A DNA stretch of 56,998 bases from NCBI GenBank assembly GCA_027020665.1, contig JALUVJ010000094.1, positions 1 through 56,998 on the forward strand. The letters are read 5' to 3'. The number at the start of each line of letters is the position of its first letter. Positions within the stretch are counted from its first letter, which is position 1. Of the stretch, positions 1-7,521 are shown one piece after another. The notes under the pieces were generated by a model. It was given only the letters and a program-made list of their open reading frames with translations. It did not search any database and was not told the origin of the DNA. The DNA comes from Nitrospira sp. GTDB lineage: Bacteria > Nitrospirota > Nitrospiria > SBBL01 > JAADHI01. The position numbers were made by a program, and so were the translations under genes.

Positions 1-174
1 GTGGATGGATTGAATCACATCCGGGCGCGTGAGGTTCAGGTTTTCATTACAGCCTTCAAAAGCCGCCCCGCCAAAATCGGCCTCGGTGAGATGCCTCGCC
101 TGGATCATCGTGCCCATCGCGCCATCCATCACCAAAATCCGCTTTTTTAAAATTGATTTGATCTCTTTCGTCAT
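1..174 (-). CDS. metH: Methionine synthase (MetH), N-terminal fragment
   Basis: Partial gene that leaves the window at position 1; the first 58 codons are visible, with ATG at 174-172. The translation carries the start of the homocysteine S-methyltransferase domain of cobalamin-dependent methionine synthase: [11 protein letters not shown] near residues 15-25, then [15 protein letters not shown] near residues 40-54. The enzyme transfers a methyl group from 5-methyltetrahydrofolate to homocysteine through cobalamin in the cytosol. The cobalamin and activation domains lie outside the window, so a shorter stand-alone homocysteine methyltransferase cannot be excluded, although the [12 protein letters not shown] signature is typical of MetH. 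It is transcribed away from the tRNA-Asn gene. Confidence 0.85.
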   Translation of the reverse strand, partial: MTKEIKSILKKRILVMDGAMGTMIQARHLTEADFGGAAFEGCNENLNLTRPDVIQSIH

Positions 175-248
175 GCGTCCCTATCCCCCAATTACATCAT
201 TTACCTATTGTAACAAAGCATCGTCCGATCGGCTATCTTCCTTCTCAT

Positions 249-270
249 CCCAAATTCCGCGATTGACTTT
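249..270 (+). repeat. Dispersed GCGAT-centred palindrome, copy 1
   Basis: Half-copy of the dispersed element found throughout the window. It starts CCCAAATTCC, keeps the GCGATTGA core and has a diverged right arm. It sits between metH and the tRNA-Asn gene. The left arm is the variant seen in the perfect palindrome at 7404-7429. Confidence 0.5.
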
Positions 271-301
271 CATCATCCGGATCGATAAAATCCTCCGACA
301 T

Positions 302-377
302 TCCCCAGTAGCTCAGTTGGCAGAGCAGACGGCTGTTAACCGTCTTGTCGCTGGTTCGAGTCCGGCCTGGGGAGCCA
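302..377 (+). tRNA. tRNA-Asn (GTT)
   Basis: A full cloverleaf is visible. The acceptor arm TCCCCAG (302-308) pairs with CTGGGGA (367-373), followed by discriminator G and an encoded CCA (375-377). The D-arm has AGCTCAGTTGGCAGAGC, the anticodon loop is CTGTTAA with anticodon GTT, and the T-arm has GGTTCGAGTCC. Anticodon GTT decodes AAC and AAT (Asn). The encoded CCA end is ordinary for many bacteria. Confidence 0.97.
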
Positions 378-384
378 TTTTGGC

Positions 385-420
385 AAAGGCTGTTTTCCCA
401 AGGGGAAACGGCCTTTTTTA
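385..420 (+). terminator. Rho-independent terminator after tRNA-Asn
   Basis: Arms AAAGGCTGTTTTCCC (385-399) and GGGGAAACGGCCTTT (402-416) pair almost completely, with two G-U pairs, and are followed by a run of six T. It lies 8 bp after the tRNA CCA end, so it very probably ends the tRNA transcript. Confidence 0.85.
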
Positions 421-438
421 TTCTTTGGTGAAAACAAG

Positions 439-738
439 ATGCTCTGCATTGAAAAATCTAAAACCGGACGGAATTTTGCCATCGGCTTTCTATTGCTGGC
501 CGCCCTCGTTTTTGTGCTGCACCTGCGTGTGATGAAAACCGGCGGGGGCACGGGGGAAAGTGCGCTTTGGTTTAGTATCTTCACCCTGCCCTGGGGCGGT
601 ATGCTTCCGGAATCTTTTTTAAACTCCGAATTCTGGAAACGCTTCGCTTACTGGCTCTCTTGGGGCATGATTGTTTTGAATGCTTGCCTGTTATATCTTA
701 TTTCAGGCGGATTGCGCATCCGTCGAAGAGAGGACTGA
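439..738 (+). CDS. Small two-helix membrane protein, unknown
   Basis: A 99-residue protein that I do not recognise. It has one hydrophobic helix at about residues 14-28 and a second at about 68-90, with a basic C-terminus (GGLRIRRRED), so it is probably an inner-membrane protein with two spans. Its TGA (736-738) abuts the ATG of the next gene, which implies translational coupling with the lipoprotein hydrolase. The upstream SD is weak, and the start lies only 19 bp after the tRNA terminator, so the promoter must overlap the terminator region or expression depends on read-through. Confidence 0.6.
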   Translation: MLCIEKSKTGRNFAIGFLLLAALVFVLHLRVMKTGGGTGESALWFSIFTLPWGGMLPESFLNSEFWKRFAYWLSWGMIVLNACLLYLISGGLRIRRRED

Positions 739-1932
739 ATGCTCTCCCGGCCCCTGTGCTCTTTGTTTTCCTTAAAATCAAACGACAAAGGATGCCCGGT
801 TTTTGTATGGTTTTGTACCTTCGCCGTCTTCTTTTCGGGATGTCGCACGGCCATTCCGAAAATTTCTGTGCGCGGCATGATGATGGGTGAAGTGATTCAG
901 ACGACCGTCGATTCGGAAATTGCGCGTTATTACCTCGAAAATTATCTTCAAAACCAAGACCGGGATGAGGCACTGGATAAAAAAATCGATGCATTTTACC
1001 GGCAATATCAAAACCGTACCTTAAATCGTGATGACCTCAAAAAGATTTCGGCCGAGACTTCAACCGATTTTGCAGGACTTTTTTGGGCGGAACACCTCTA
1101 TCAAGATAAAAAAAATAGCGCACTTCAGGAAAAGTTTCATAAAAATCTGTCCGCACTGCGTGCGACGAGCCCGGCACAGGCCGTGATTGCAAACGCCGGC
1201 TGTTGCATGCTTTTGTTTGTGCCCGGTTGGGACTACGTCGCCTCCGGACCGTTTACGGGGGCGGACCTGGCACGTCCCATGCGCATCACCGCCGCATTGG
1301 GCATCGAAAGCCTTTTTATCCCCCTCAATCCCCACGGCGGCGTGGAAGAAAATGCGGATTTGATTCGTCGGGTTGTTCAAGAACAAGCCGCTCAGGAAAA
1401 AGCAATCATTCTCGTGGGCCCCAGTTCGGCGGGTCCGGCCATCCACCTGGGTCTGGCCCAAAAACACCCGCAGGAAGCCCGGCAAGCCGTCAAGGCGTGG
1501 ATTAACCTTGCGGGCATACTGCAAGGCACGCCTTTGGTGGACCATTATCAGACCTGGCCGAGATCATGGCTTTTGCAACTGGCCCTCTGGTGGAAGGGCT
1601 GGGAAAAAGACAAGGTCCTGAGCATGTCCATGAAAAGCAGCCGTGCGCGATTCAAACAACTCACCTTGCCCAAAGACCTTATTGTGATTAATTACATCGG
1701 CCTTGCGCTTTCGGGCGACATCACGGCGCTTGCGGCGGAAAACTATGCGATGCTTCGAAACAAAGGGCCAAATGACGGACTCACGCTGCTGCCGGACAGT
1801 ATTGCGCCCGGAAGCAGCACGATCGTGGCCTTGAACAGCGATCATTTTTTTAATGAAGATCCTGAAATCGAACTGAAGACGATTGCCTTGACACAGGTGC
1901 TTTTCGCACTGCTTGCATCGCAGTCAAAATAG
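739..1932 (+). CDS. Lipoprotein-like alpha/beta-hydrolase family protein
   Basis: A 397-residue protein. The N-terminus has a hydrophobic stretch ending in FFSGC near residues 31-35, which looks like a lipobox, so the mature protein would be a lipid-anchored envelope protein. The rest resembles an alpha/beta-hydrolase: LLFVPGWDY as the first strand, ILVGPSSAGPAIHLGLA as a nucleophile elbow-like turn, NDGLTLLPDSI as the likely acid region and LNSDHFF near the C-terminus as the likely catalytic His. The elbow is not a canonical GxSxG, so activity is uncertain. It is the second gene of a two-gene unit with zero spacing to the small membrane protein. Confidence 0.6.
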   Translation: MLSRPLCSLFSLKSNDKGCPVFVWFCTFAVFFSGCRTAIPKISVRGMMMGEVIQTTVDSEIARYYLENYLQNQDRDEALDKKIDAFYRQYQNRTLNRDDLKKISAETSTDFAGLFWAEHLYQDKKNSALQEKFHKNLSALRATSPAQAVIANAGCCMLLFVPGWDYVASGPFTGADLARPMRITAALGIESLFIPLNPHGGVEENADLIRRVVQEQAAQEKAIILVGPSSAGPAIHLGLAQKHPQEARQAVKAWINLAGILQGTPLVDHYQTWPRSWLLQLALWWKGWEKDKVLSMSMKSSRARFKQLTLPKDLIVINYIGLALSGDITALAAENYAMLRNKGPNDGLTLLPDSIAPGSSTIVALNSDHFFNEDPEIELKTIALTQVLFALLASQSK

Positions 1933-2060
1933 AAAACCTTGTTTCCATGGGAGGTTTTCTCTCAACGGTCAAGTCCCAAGAACGCGGCATAAAACCTTTT
2001 ACCGTAGTTCAAGATCGGTAACGGGCCAATCAAAGCAATCGATTTTCCCAACTCTTCACC

Positions 2061-4013
2061 TTAAGGCAAGCGATAACGCTGCTCCTGATACATTTTTGAA
2101 GTCCAGAGCACATGCGCCAAGGCCGTTTTTATAAACGCATCCGAATGATCTGCCGAAGCCGCCAAGGTTTTATTTTGATAAACAAAAGACTGCGGGGCTT
2201 TCCGGGGCAAAAAGACGGCAACCTTGTCACCTACCATGTAAGCAAAATGCTTTTCATATTGAAATAAAGCCCGACCGGGCACTTCTTCGGGAACCTGCGT
2301 CAGATCGCGTCCAATCATGGGATGCTCCGAGGTAATGCCCATCAAAGAAAGGAGCGTCGGCGGCAGGTCGATTTGACTCGAAATTTTTGAATAGACCGCA
2401 GGTTTGACCTCACCGCCCAAACCGGTAATCAAGGCGGGAATTTGAAAATGTTTAATGGGCACCAAGGTATCGCCGTAAACCCTGGAGTCATGATCGGCCA
2501 CGACCAAAAAAAGTGTGTTCTTCCAATACTTGGATTTTTCGGCCCGCGCAAGAAATTGTCCAACGGCATAGTCGGCATATTTTACTGCGTTTCTGCGTGT
2601 AAAAGCAGGTGTTTCGACCGGCTCAATCCGACCGTCGGGATATTCAAAAGGGGAATGGAAAGACGAAGTGAAAACGAGAGAAAAATAAGGCCCGTCTTCT
2701 TTTTCGAGCAAGCGTGTATGGGCTTTTTCAAAAAGGTCTTCATCCGAAACGCCCCATGTGCCCAAAAAAACGGGATCATCGTAGTCATTGATATCAATAA
2801 CGCGGTCAAAACCATTGCCCAAAAAGAAACGCCGCATGTTGTCAAAGTGGCTTTCGCCGCCATAAATAAATTCTGTGGTATATCCCAGGTTTTTTAAGGT
2901 CCGCGCGATGGTGTAAAATCCCGTTTGAGATTTTTCCAGCTTCACGACACTGCGAGATGGCGATGGCGTAAAACCTGCGGAAATGGCTTCAATGCCTCGG
3001 ACGGAGCGGGTGCCCGTCGCATACATTGATGTAAACCAAAGCCCTTTTTTGCTCCATTTATCCAATTCCGGGCTGAGGTCATCACCACCCAGCGTTGAGA
3101 CAAATTGCGCCCCCAAACTCTCTTCAAGCACAATCACCAGATTGGGGTGTCGATCTCTTTGAAAGGAGGGAATCTGTTGATGGAGCGAGGGGATTTCATC
3201 ATTTGTAAACGCATCGGGGGCAATCAGTGCGGCCTCTCGCACTCTTCGGATTATTTCCTCATCTTCCAATTTGCCATAAATATCCCCCTTGACTTCGTGT
3301 TTGAGATTGTAAATCGCAAACAGTACGTTATACGTTGAATTTAAAGCCAAGTCATTGACAAGGTGGTCGTTTGAAAAAGAGGCGATGCTGGGATTTGCCG
3401 GACGATGCGCAAGGTTTGAACGAATGCCCAAAAACAAAATAAGGCCGACCGCGGGGAAGGCCAACACGCGTTTGGACCACGGCCAAATGACGGCCTCATC
3501 AAATAGCCTCTTGTAGAAGCGACCGCCATAAATCGCGGTCGCCGTCATCAGTCCGGCGGCAATAAAAAGTTGGGGTTTGTAGCTTGCCCACAGGGTGCCG
3601 AACACTTCTTTGGGATAAATCAGATATTCGACAAAAATCCGGCTGGGCCGTGTATCGTATTCAACAATATAAGACGGAGTCGAAACTTCCATAAACACAA
3701 ATAAAAGACTGGAAGCCATGACCCAAAACCGGGAAAAGTTCTTGACAATGCGACGCAAGGCTCCGATGTCCGGAACCAGAAAATAAAGCACAACAGGAAG
3801 GGCTAAAAACTGAAACAACAAAATGGTATCAATCCGCACTCCGATGGCAAGCACCGACAAAATACCATCGACGGCAATAACACGATCCCATTGCCAAATC
3901 ATAAAAAGCAGGCGGGCGGTACTCAAGGCACTGAGCCCAAGCAGGTAAAGCATCAGAAAAGGCCAGACGGGACCCATTTTTCGTTTTGCTTGCAATATCA
4001 CTTGCTTAAACAT
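2061..4013 (-). CDS. LtaS/MdoB-like phosphoglycerol transferase (sulfatase superfamily)
   Basis: A 650-residue membrane enzyme. About five N-terminal transmembrane helices (residues about 15-190) are followed by a sulfatase-fold domain (about 290-610) that should face the periplasm. Metal- and catalysis-related motifs are visible: NLVIVLEES (metal Glu), YATGTRSVRGIEA (nucleophilic Thr region) and VVADHDSRVYG (metal Asp-His). The architecture matches lipoteichoic acid synthase and periplasmic glucan phosphoglycerol transferases, which move phosphoglycerol from phosphatidylglycerol. In a diderm the likely target is a periplasmic glycan or lipid, but the acceptor cannot be read from sequence. 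It is monocistronic and faces the neighbouring plus-strand genes. Confidence 0.8.
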   Translation of the reverse strand: MFKQVILQAKRKMGPVWPFLMLYLLGLSALSTARLLFMIWQWDRVIAVDGILSVLAIGVRIDTILLFQFLALPVVLYFLVPDIGALRRIVKNFSRFWVMASSLLFVFMEVSTPSYIVEYDTRPSRIFVEYLIYPKEVFGTLWASYKPQLFIAAGLMTATAIYGGRFYKRLFDEAVIWPWSKRVLAFPAVGLILFLGIRSNLAHRPANPSIASFSNDHLVNDLALNSTYNVLFAIYNLKHEVKGDIYGKLEDEEIIRRVREAALIAPDAFTNDEIPSLHQQIPSFQRDRHPNLVIVLEESLGAQFVSTLGGDDLSPELDKWSKKGLWFTSMYATGTRSVRGIEAISAGFTPSPSRSVVKLEKSQTGFYTIARTLKNLGYTTEFIYGGESHFDNMRRFFLGNGFDRVIDINDYDDPVFLGTWGVSDEDLFEKAHTRLLEKEDGPYFSLVFTSSFHSPFEYPDGRIEPVETPAFTRRNAVKYADYAVGQFLARAEKSKYWKNTLFLVVADHDSRVYGDTLVPIKHFQIPALITGLGGEVKPAVYSKISSQIDLPPTLLSLMGITSEHPMIGRDLTQVPEEVPGRALFQYEKHFAYMVGDKVAVFLPRKAPQSFVYQNKTLAASADHSDAFIKTALAHVLWTSKMYQEQRYRLP

Positions 4014-4255
4014 CCGAATAAATTCCAGCTGTTGTTATTGGCCGATTCCCCTACCGATTCCGATCCGCATAATAATGATAAAAACCCTGCCGAAAAAGCA
4101 ATCATCCATGAGATATTATTTGTTGCATCCATATCAATACCGCATTGTCGATATTTGAAAATCAATAGAGGCAAGTCGCGACCGGCCCACATTGCATCTA
4201 CTGCGCGGAATCCTATTCAGACTTTCAATGGCCTTCCCCGGATAAGACCGAAGAG

Positions 4256-4741
4256 ATGAACTCGCAAAAAAACGACATCAGGCCTTTAGGTCTCTTTGAA
4301 TCAAAAAAGAGTTTCCTGATCTCCCTTTTGTCAATGAGTGTGATCTTGGCCTTCTATCATCAATGGTATGAAATTTTGGTGAACAGGCCGCAGGATTTTG
4401 TCTCAACTTTTTATCAAAATTTCCCCCTGACGACCTTGCAATCCTTCATCAGTCTGCTGCCGCTGCTTTTTCCTTTCTATACTTTTATTGTACCGTCTTA
4501 GGTCGTGGCCGGTTTGGAAACGCTTTTTTTTGTTTGTCTTGCTTGCGATCGGAACAACGCTGCTCGAAGAATTTGTCGAATTTTACATCCCGATCAATTT
4601 TTGAGGGTACACCGCTCCGCCCTCGTTGCCTTAAAACAGGTTAAAGAAATAAGATCGCTGGGTTCGGGTCGCCTGAAATTGATGCTTTCCGACGGATCGG
4701 AACAAGATGTGAGCCGCTCTTATTCTCAGGAAACCCGATAA
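4256..4741 (+). pseudogene. Decayed membrane-anchored LytTR regulator
   Basis: Remains of a membrane-linked LytTR DNA-binding regulator. The first 81 codons (4256-4501) give two hydrophobic helices. The TM region then continues in the +1 frame from the T-rich run near 4466-4480 (VWKRFFLFVLLAIGTTLLEE) and stops at 4605-4611. The original frame resumes with DQFLRVHRSALV and GRLKLMLSDGSEQDVSRSYS, the C-terminal half of a LytTR domain. The N-terminal half of LytTR is missing. At least two frame changes plus an internal deletion are needed to explain this, so I call a pseudogene. The reading from 4505 alone would make a truncated LytTR peptide. Confidence 0.7.
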
Positions 4742-4835
4742 AAACTGCTCGGAAGAGAAGCGCAATAAAGAAGATGCGTGCAAAGACAACATTCCTGTTT
4801 GTTTATTGAAAAAAGATATGTTATAAGCTCCGATT

Positions 4836-5210
4836 ATGGTAGATAAAAGGCAGCACATCCGTGTTCCCTTCTCGGGAAAAGCGAGGCTCTCCGCCGAGGA
4901 TACCACGCCGGTTGATGTAACCATCAGCAATATGAGTCTCGGCGGTCTGCTTTTTCACACTGCTTCCGTTTTTGATTTAGGCAAACGCGTCACCATTCAC
5001 ATCAGTGGTGTTTTTGAGGAAAAAACCTTCCGGGAAATGGTCACGGGAAAGATTGTCGCCGTGCATCGCGGCCCTGCGGGCAACTCCTTCGGCATCCGTT
5101 TTTTATCCTACCTGAATGAAGAAAAGTCACCCTGCCTCTATGGCTGGGTGGACAGTCACGAAGGAAAACCCATTCCTTCCTTTTTAAGAAACAGCACAGG
5201 CGCCGTCTGA
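4836..5210 (+). CDS. PilZ domain protein
   Basis: A 124-residue single-domain protein. The signature residues for c-di-GMP binding by PilZ are present: RQHIRVPF near residues 5-12 (RxxxR) and SNMSLGGLLF near residues 29-38 ([D/N]xSxxG). It probably acts as a cytosolic c-di-GMP receptor or adaptor. Its TGA overlaps the ATG of the next lipoprotein gene (TGATG at 5208-5212), so the two are translationally coupled. No diguanylate cyclase or phosphodiesterase of the GGDEF/EAL type is seen in the window. Confidence 0.85.
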   Translation: MVDKRQHIRVPFSGKARLSAEDTTPVDVTISNMSLGGLLFHTASVFDLGKRVTIHISGVFEEKTFREMVTGKIVAVHRGPAGNSFGIRFLSYLNEEKSPCLYGWVDSHEGKPIPSFLRNSTGAV

Positions 5211-5686
5211 TGCGCGGGCTGAGCATGGGCAACGCCCAAAACGGGACATCCCTCCCAGCCTCGCTTTTGCTTGCCTGCTTCCTCAAAATCACGATTTGCG
5301 TCCTGCTGTTCCTTGCGATGTCGGGCTGCGTCCGAAACGGTTCAACCCGGCTTTCGCTGCCCAAATCACCCGTTCCCTACGATCAGGCCTGGAAAGCCTC
5401 GCTTGCCGCCAGTCGGCTTTTTTATGACCGCATTGTCATTGAAGATAAAAACAAAGGGTACTTCCAAACCCACTGGCAAACACATCAAGTCGGCGTACTC
5501 ATCGGAACCCCTGTCAAAAGAAGCCGCTTGATCGGTCGTGTGGCCAGCCAAGACCCTTTTCGCCTCGATCTTGATATGGAGCAGCAAGCCTTTTCCCTCG
5601 AGTTGGGACAGTGGGTTGCCGATCCGCCGGACAAAAAACGTCTCAACGAGATTAAGGAAAGATTGCGGGCCCGACTGCGTTTTTAG
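5210..5686 (+). CDS. Small lipoprotein, unknown function
   Basis: A 158-residue protein with a hydrophobic signal segment and lipobox LAMSGC (Cys near residue 41). The mature part of about 117 residues has no domain I recognise. The N-terminus is long for a signal peptide, so an internal start at Met6 or later is possible; the ATG at 5210 was chosen because it overlaps the PilZ stop. Neighbours are PilZ upstream and comM 23 bp downstream. Confidence 0.65.
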   Translation: MRGLSMGNAQNGTSLPASLLLACFLKITICVLLFLAMSGCVRNGSTRLSLPKSPVPYDQAWKASLAASRLFYDRIVIEDKNKGYFQTHWQTHQVGVLIGTPVKRSRLIGRVASQDPFRLDLDMEQQAFSLELGQWVADPPDKKRLNEIKERLRARLRF

Positions 5687-5709
5687 GGTGCTCTGATTTA
5701 GGGTGAACC

Positions 5710-7242
5710 ATGCTGGCGAAAATCAACAGCGCGGTATTATCAGGTGTAGACGCCCGCCTGATTGATGTCGAGATCGACTTGTCTCAGGGCCTGCCCCTGC
5801 TCTCCATCGTGGGTTTGCCGGATCTTGCCGTCAAAGAAAGCAAAGACCGGCTGCGCTCCGCCATTAAAAATACCGGCTTTCATTTTCCCGTCAAAAAGAT
5901 TACCGTCAACCTCGCGCCCGCCGACCTCAAAAAAGAAGGCTCCGCCTTTGATCTTCCCATCTCACTCGGGATTTTGGCTGCGGAAGGGGTCATCAAACGG
6001 GAGCGCGTCAAGCGCTACCTCATCGTCGGAGAACTTTCACTCGACGGCCGCATCAAAGCCATTAAAGGGGCCTTGCCCATTGCCATTCTGGCCAAGAAAC
6101 TGGGTTTGCAGGGGGTGATCCTGCCGACCGGAAACGGGGCCGAAGCCGCCGTCGTTTCCGGCGTAAAGATCTTCGGCATGGAGACCTTGCCTCAGGTTGT
6201 CGGGTTTTTAAACGGACAAAATGAACACAATGCGGTTTCCATTGATGTGCCGAAACTGTTTTCAGAAGTATCGAACGATGCCGAAGATTATGCCGAAGTC
6301 AAAGGACAGGCCCACGCAAAACGCGCCCTGGAAATTGCGGCCGCAGGCGGACACAACATCCTCATGGTGGGTCCGCCCGGTTCGGGGAAAACGATGTTGG
6401 CGAAACGTTTCCCATCCATTCTGCCGCGCATGCATTTTGAAGAATCCCTTGAAGTCACACAAGTCCACAGCGTGACGGGTCTTTTGTCGTCTGCCGTCCC
6501 GCTCTTGTTGGCGCGTCCCTTTCGTGCGCCCCATCACAGTATTTCAGATGCCGGACTCATTGGCGGCGGGCAAATCCCCCGGCCTGGGGAAGTCAGCCTT
6601 GCCCACAACGGCGTGCTTTTTTTGGACGAATTGCCCGAATTTAAACGCAATGTACTGGAAGTTTTGCGACAGCCTCTGGAGGAAGGTGAGGTCACCATCG
6701 CTCGCGCGAGCGGCTCACTAACCTATCCCGCACGTTTCATGTTGCTTGCGGCCATGAACCCCTGTCCCTGCGGCTATTTTACCGATCCGCAGCGCAATTG
6801 TGTGTGTGCTCCCAGTGCCATCCAGCGTTACCGCTCAAAAATTTCCGGGCCCTTGCTGGATCGCATCGACCTGCATATCGAAGTCCCCGCCGTGCCTTTT
6901 CGGGATCTTACGCTTGAGACGCAGGACGAAGCTTCCGACACCATTCAAAAACGCGTGCAAATCGCAAGAACTTTTCAATCCAACCGCTATCAACCCGAAG
7001 GCCTGCGCTGCAACGCCCAACTCGGCCCAAAACAACTTAAAAAACACTGCAAAATCGATGAAGCCAGCAAACGACTGGTGGAAACGGCAATGGAACGACT
7101 CGGGCTTTCCGCACGTGCCTACAATCGCATTATCAAGGTTGCACGCTCAATCGCCGATCTCGACCAACGTGAAAATATCTCCAGTGCGGATATTTCCGAA
7201 GCCGTGCAATATAGAAGCCTTGACCGAAAAATCCTTACTTGA
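5710..7242 (+). CDS. comM: ComM/YifB-family Mg-chelatase-like AAA+ ATPase
   Basis: A 510-residue protein of normal family length. An N-terminal ChlI-type domain (residues about 1-170) is followed by an AAA+ module with Walker A GPPGSGKT near 220-227 and Walker B-like [10 protein letters not shown] near 300. A Cys-rich turn [17 protein letters not shown] and a C-terminal Mg-chelatase helix domain (about 410-505) follow. ComM of Vibrio is a hexameric helicase that promotes branch migration during natural transformation; the family is very widespread, so that role is by homology only. The start ATG at 5710 begins the [15 protein letters not shown] motif that is standard for the family. Confidence 0.93.
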   Translation: MLAKINSAVLSGVDARLIDVEIDLSQGLPLLSIVGLPDLAVKESKDRLRSAIKNTGFHFPVKKITVNLAPADLKKEGSAFDLPISLGILAAEGVIKRERVKRYLIVGELSLDGRIKAIKGALPIAILAKKLGLQGVILPTGNGAEAAVVSGVKIFGMETLPQVVGFLNGQNEHNAVSIDVPKLFSEVSNDAEDYAEVKGQAHAKRALEIAAAGGHNILMVGPPGSGKTMLAKRFPSILPRMHFEESLEVTQVHSVTGLLSSAVPLLLARPFRAPHHSISDAGLIGGGQIPRPGEVSLAHNGVLFLDELPEFKRNVLEVLRQPLEEGEVTIARASGSLTYPARFMLLAAMNPCPCGYFTDPQRNCVCAPSAIQRYRSKISGPLLDRIDLHIEVPAVPFRDLTLETQDEASDTIQKRVQIARTFQSNRYQPEGLRCNAQLGPKQLKKHCKIDEASKRLVETAMERLGLSARAYNRIIKVARSIADLDQRENISSADISEAVQYRSLDRKILT

Positions 7243-7253
7243 TTCAAGATAAA

Positions 7254-7278
7254 CCCACAATCAGCGATAGATTTTGCG
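7254..7278 (+). repeat. Dispersed GCGAT-centred palindrome, copy 2
   Basis: CCCACAATCA, then GCGAT, then AGATTTTGCG: a degenerate copy of the element best preserved at 38947-38971. It lies 12 bp after the comM stop. Confidence 0.6.
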
Positions 7279-7404
7279 TGAAACCGTCAAGTCGCCTGAA
7301 GGACACGGCCTTATCGGCCATTTTGGCGACCGGGGCCCACTTACCTGTACGGTGAGGCGTAAAATGACCGGTAACGCAGTATAAGCAGGCGAACCGGCGG
7401 TTTC
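7279..7404 (+). other. Intergenic stretch with possible RNA structure
   Basis: Between comM and the glycosidase-like gene. GTCGCC (7291-7296) pairs with GGCGAC (7325-7330) around an inner GGCC/GGCC hairpin (7307-7319), followed by a second arm set with ACCGGT and ACCGGC. I match it to no riboswitch family I know. It could be a leader RNA of the gene at 7522, or chance. Confidence 0.3.
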
Positions 7405-7429
7405 AAATTCCGCGATCGCGGAATTTGGG
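7404..7429. repeat. Perfect palindrome, variant of the dispersed element (copy 3)
   Basis: Positions 7405-7426 are a perfect 22-bp inverted repeat (half-site AAATTCCGCGA), with GGG following as in other copies. Read on the minus strand it begins CCCAAATTCCGCGAT, matching the left part of copy 1 at 249. It lies 96 bp upstream of the gene at 7522. Confidence 0.7.
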
Positions 7430-7521
7430 ATAAATAAAGCACTTGAGAACGCCCCGGTTTTTTGTCATGCTGATCTTATCCGTGAACTTGGCTTTTCCTT
7501 ATCAGAAGAGGAGATTGCTTC

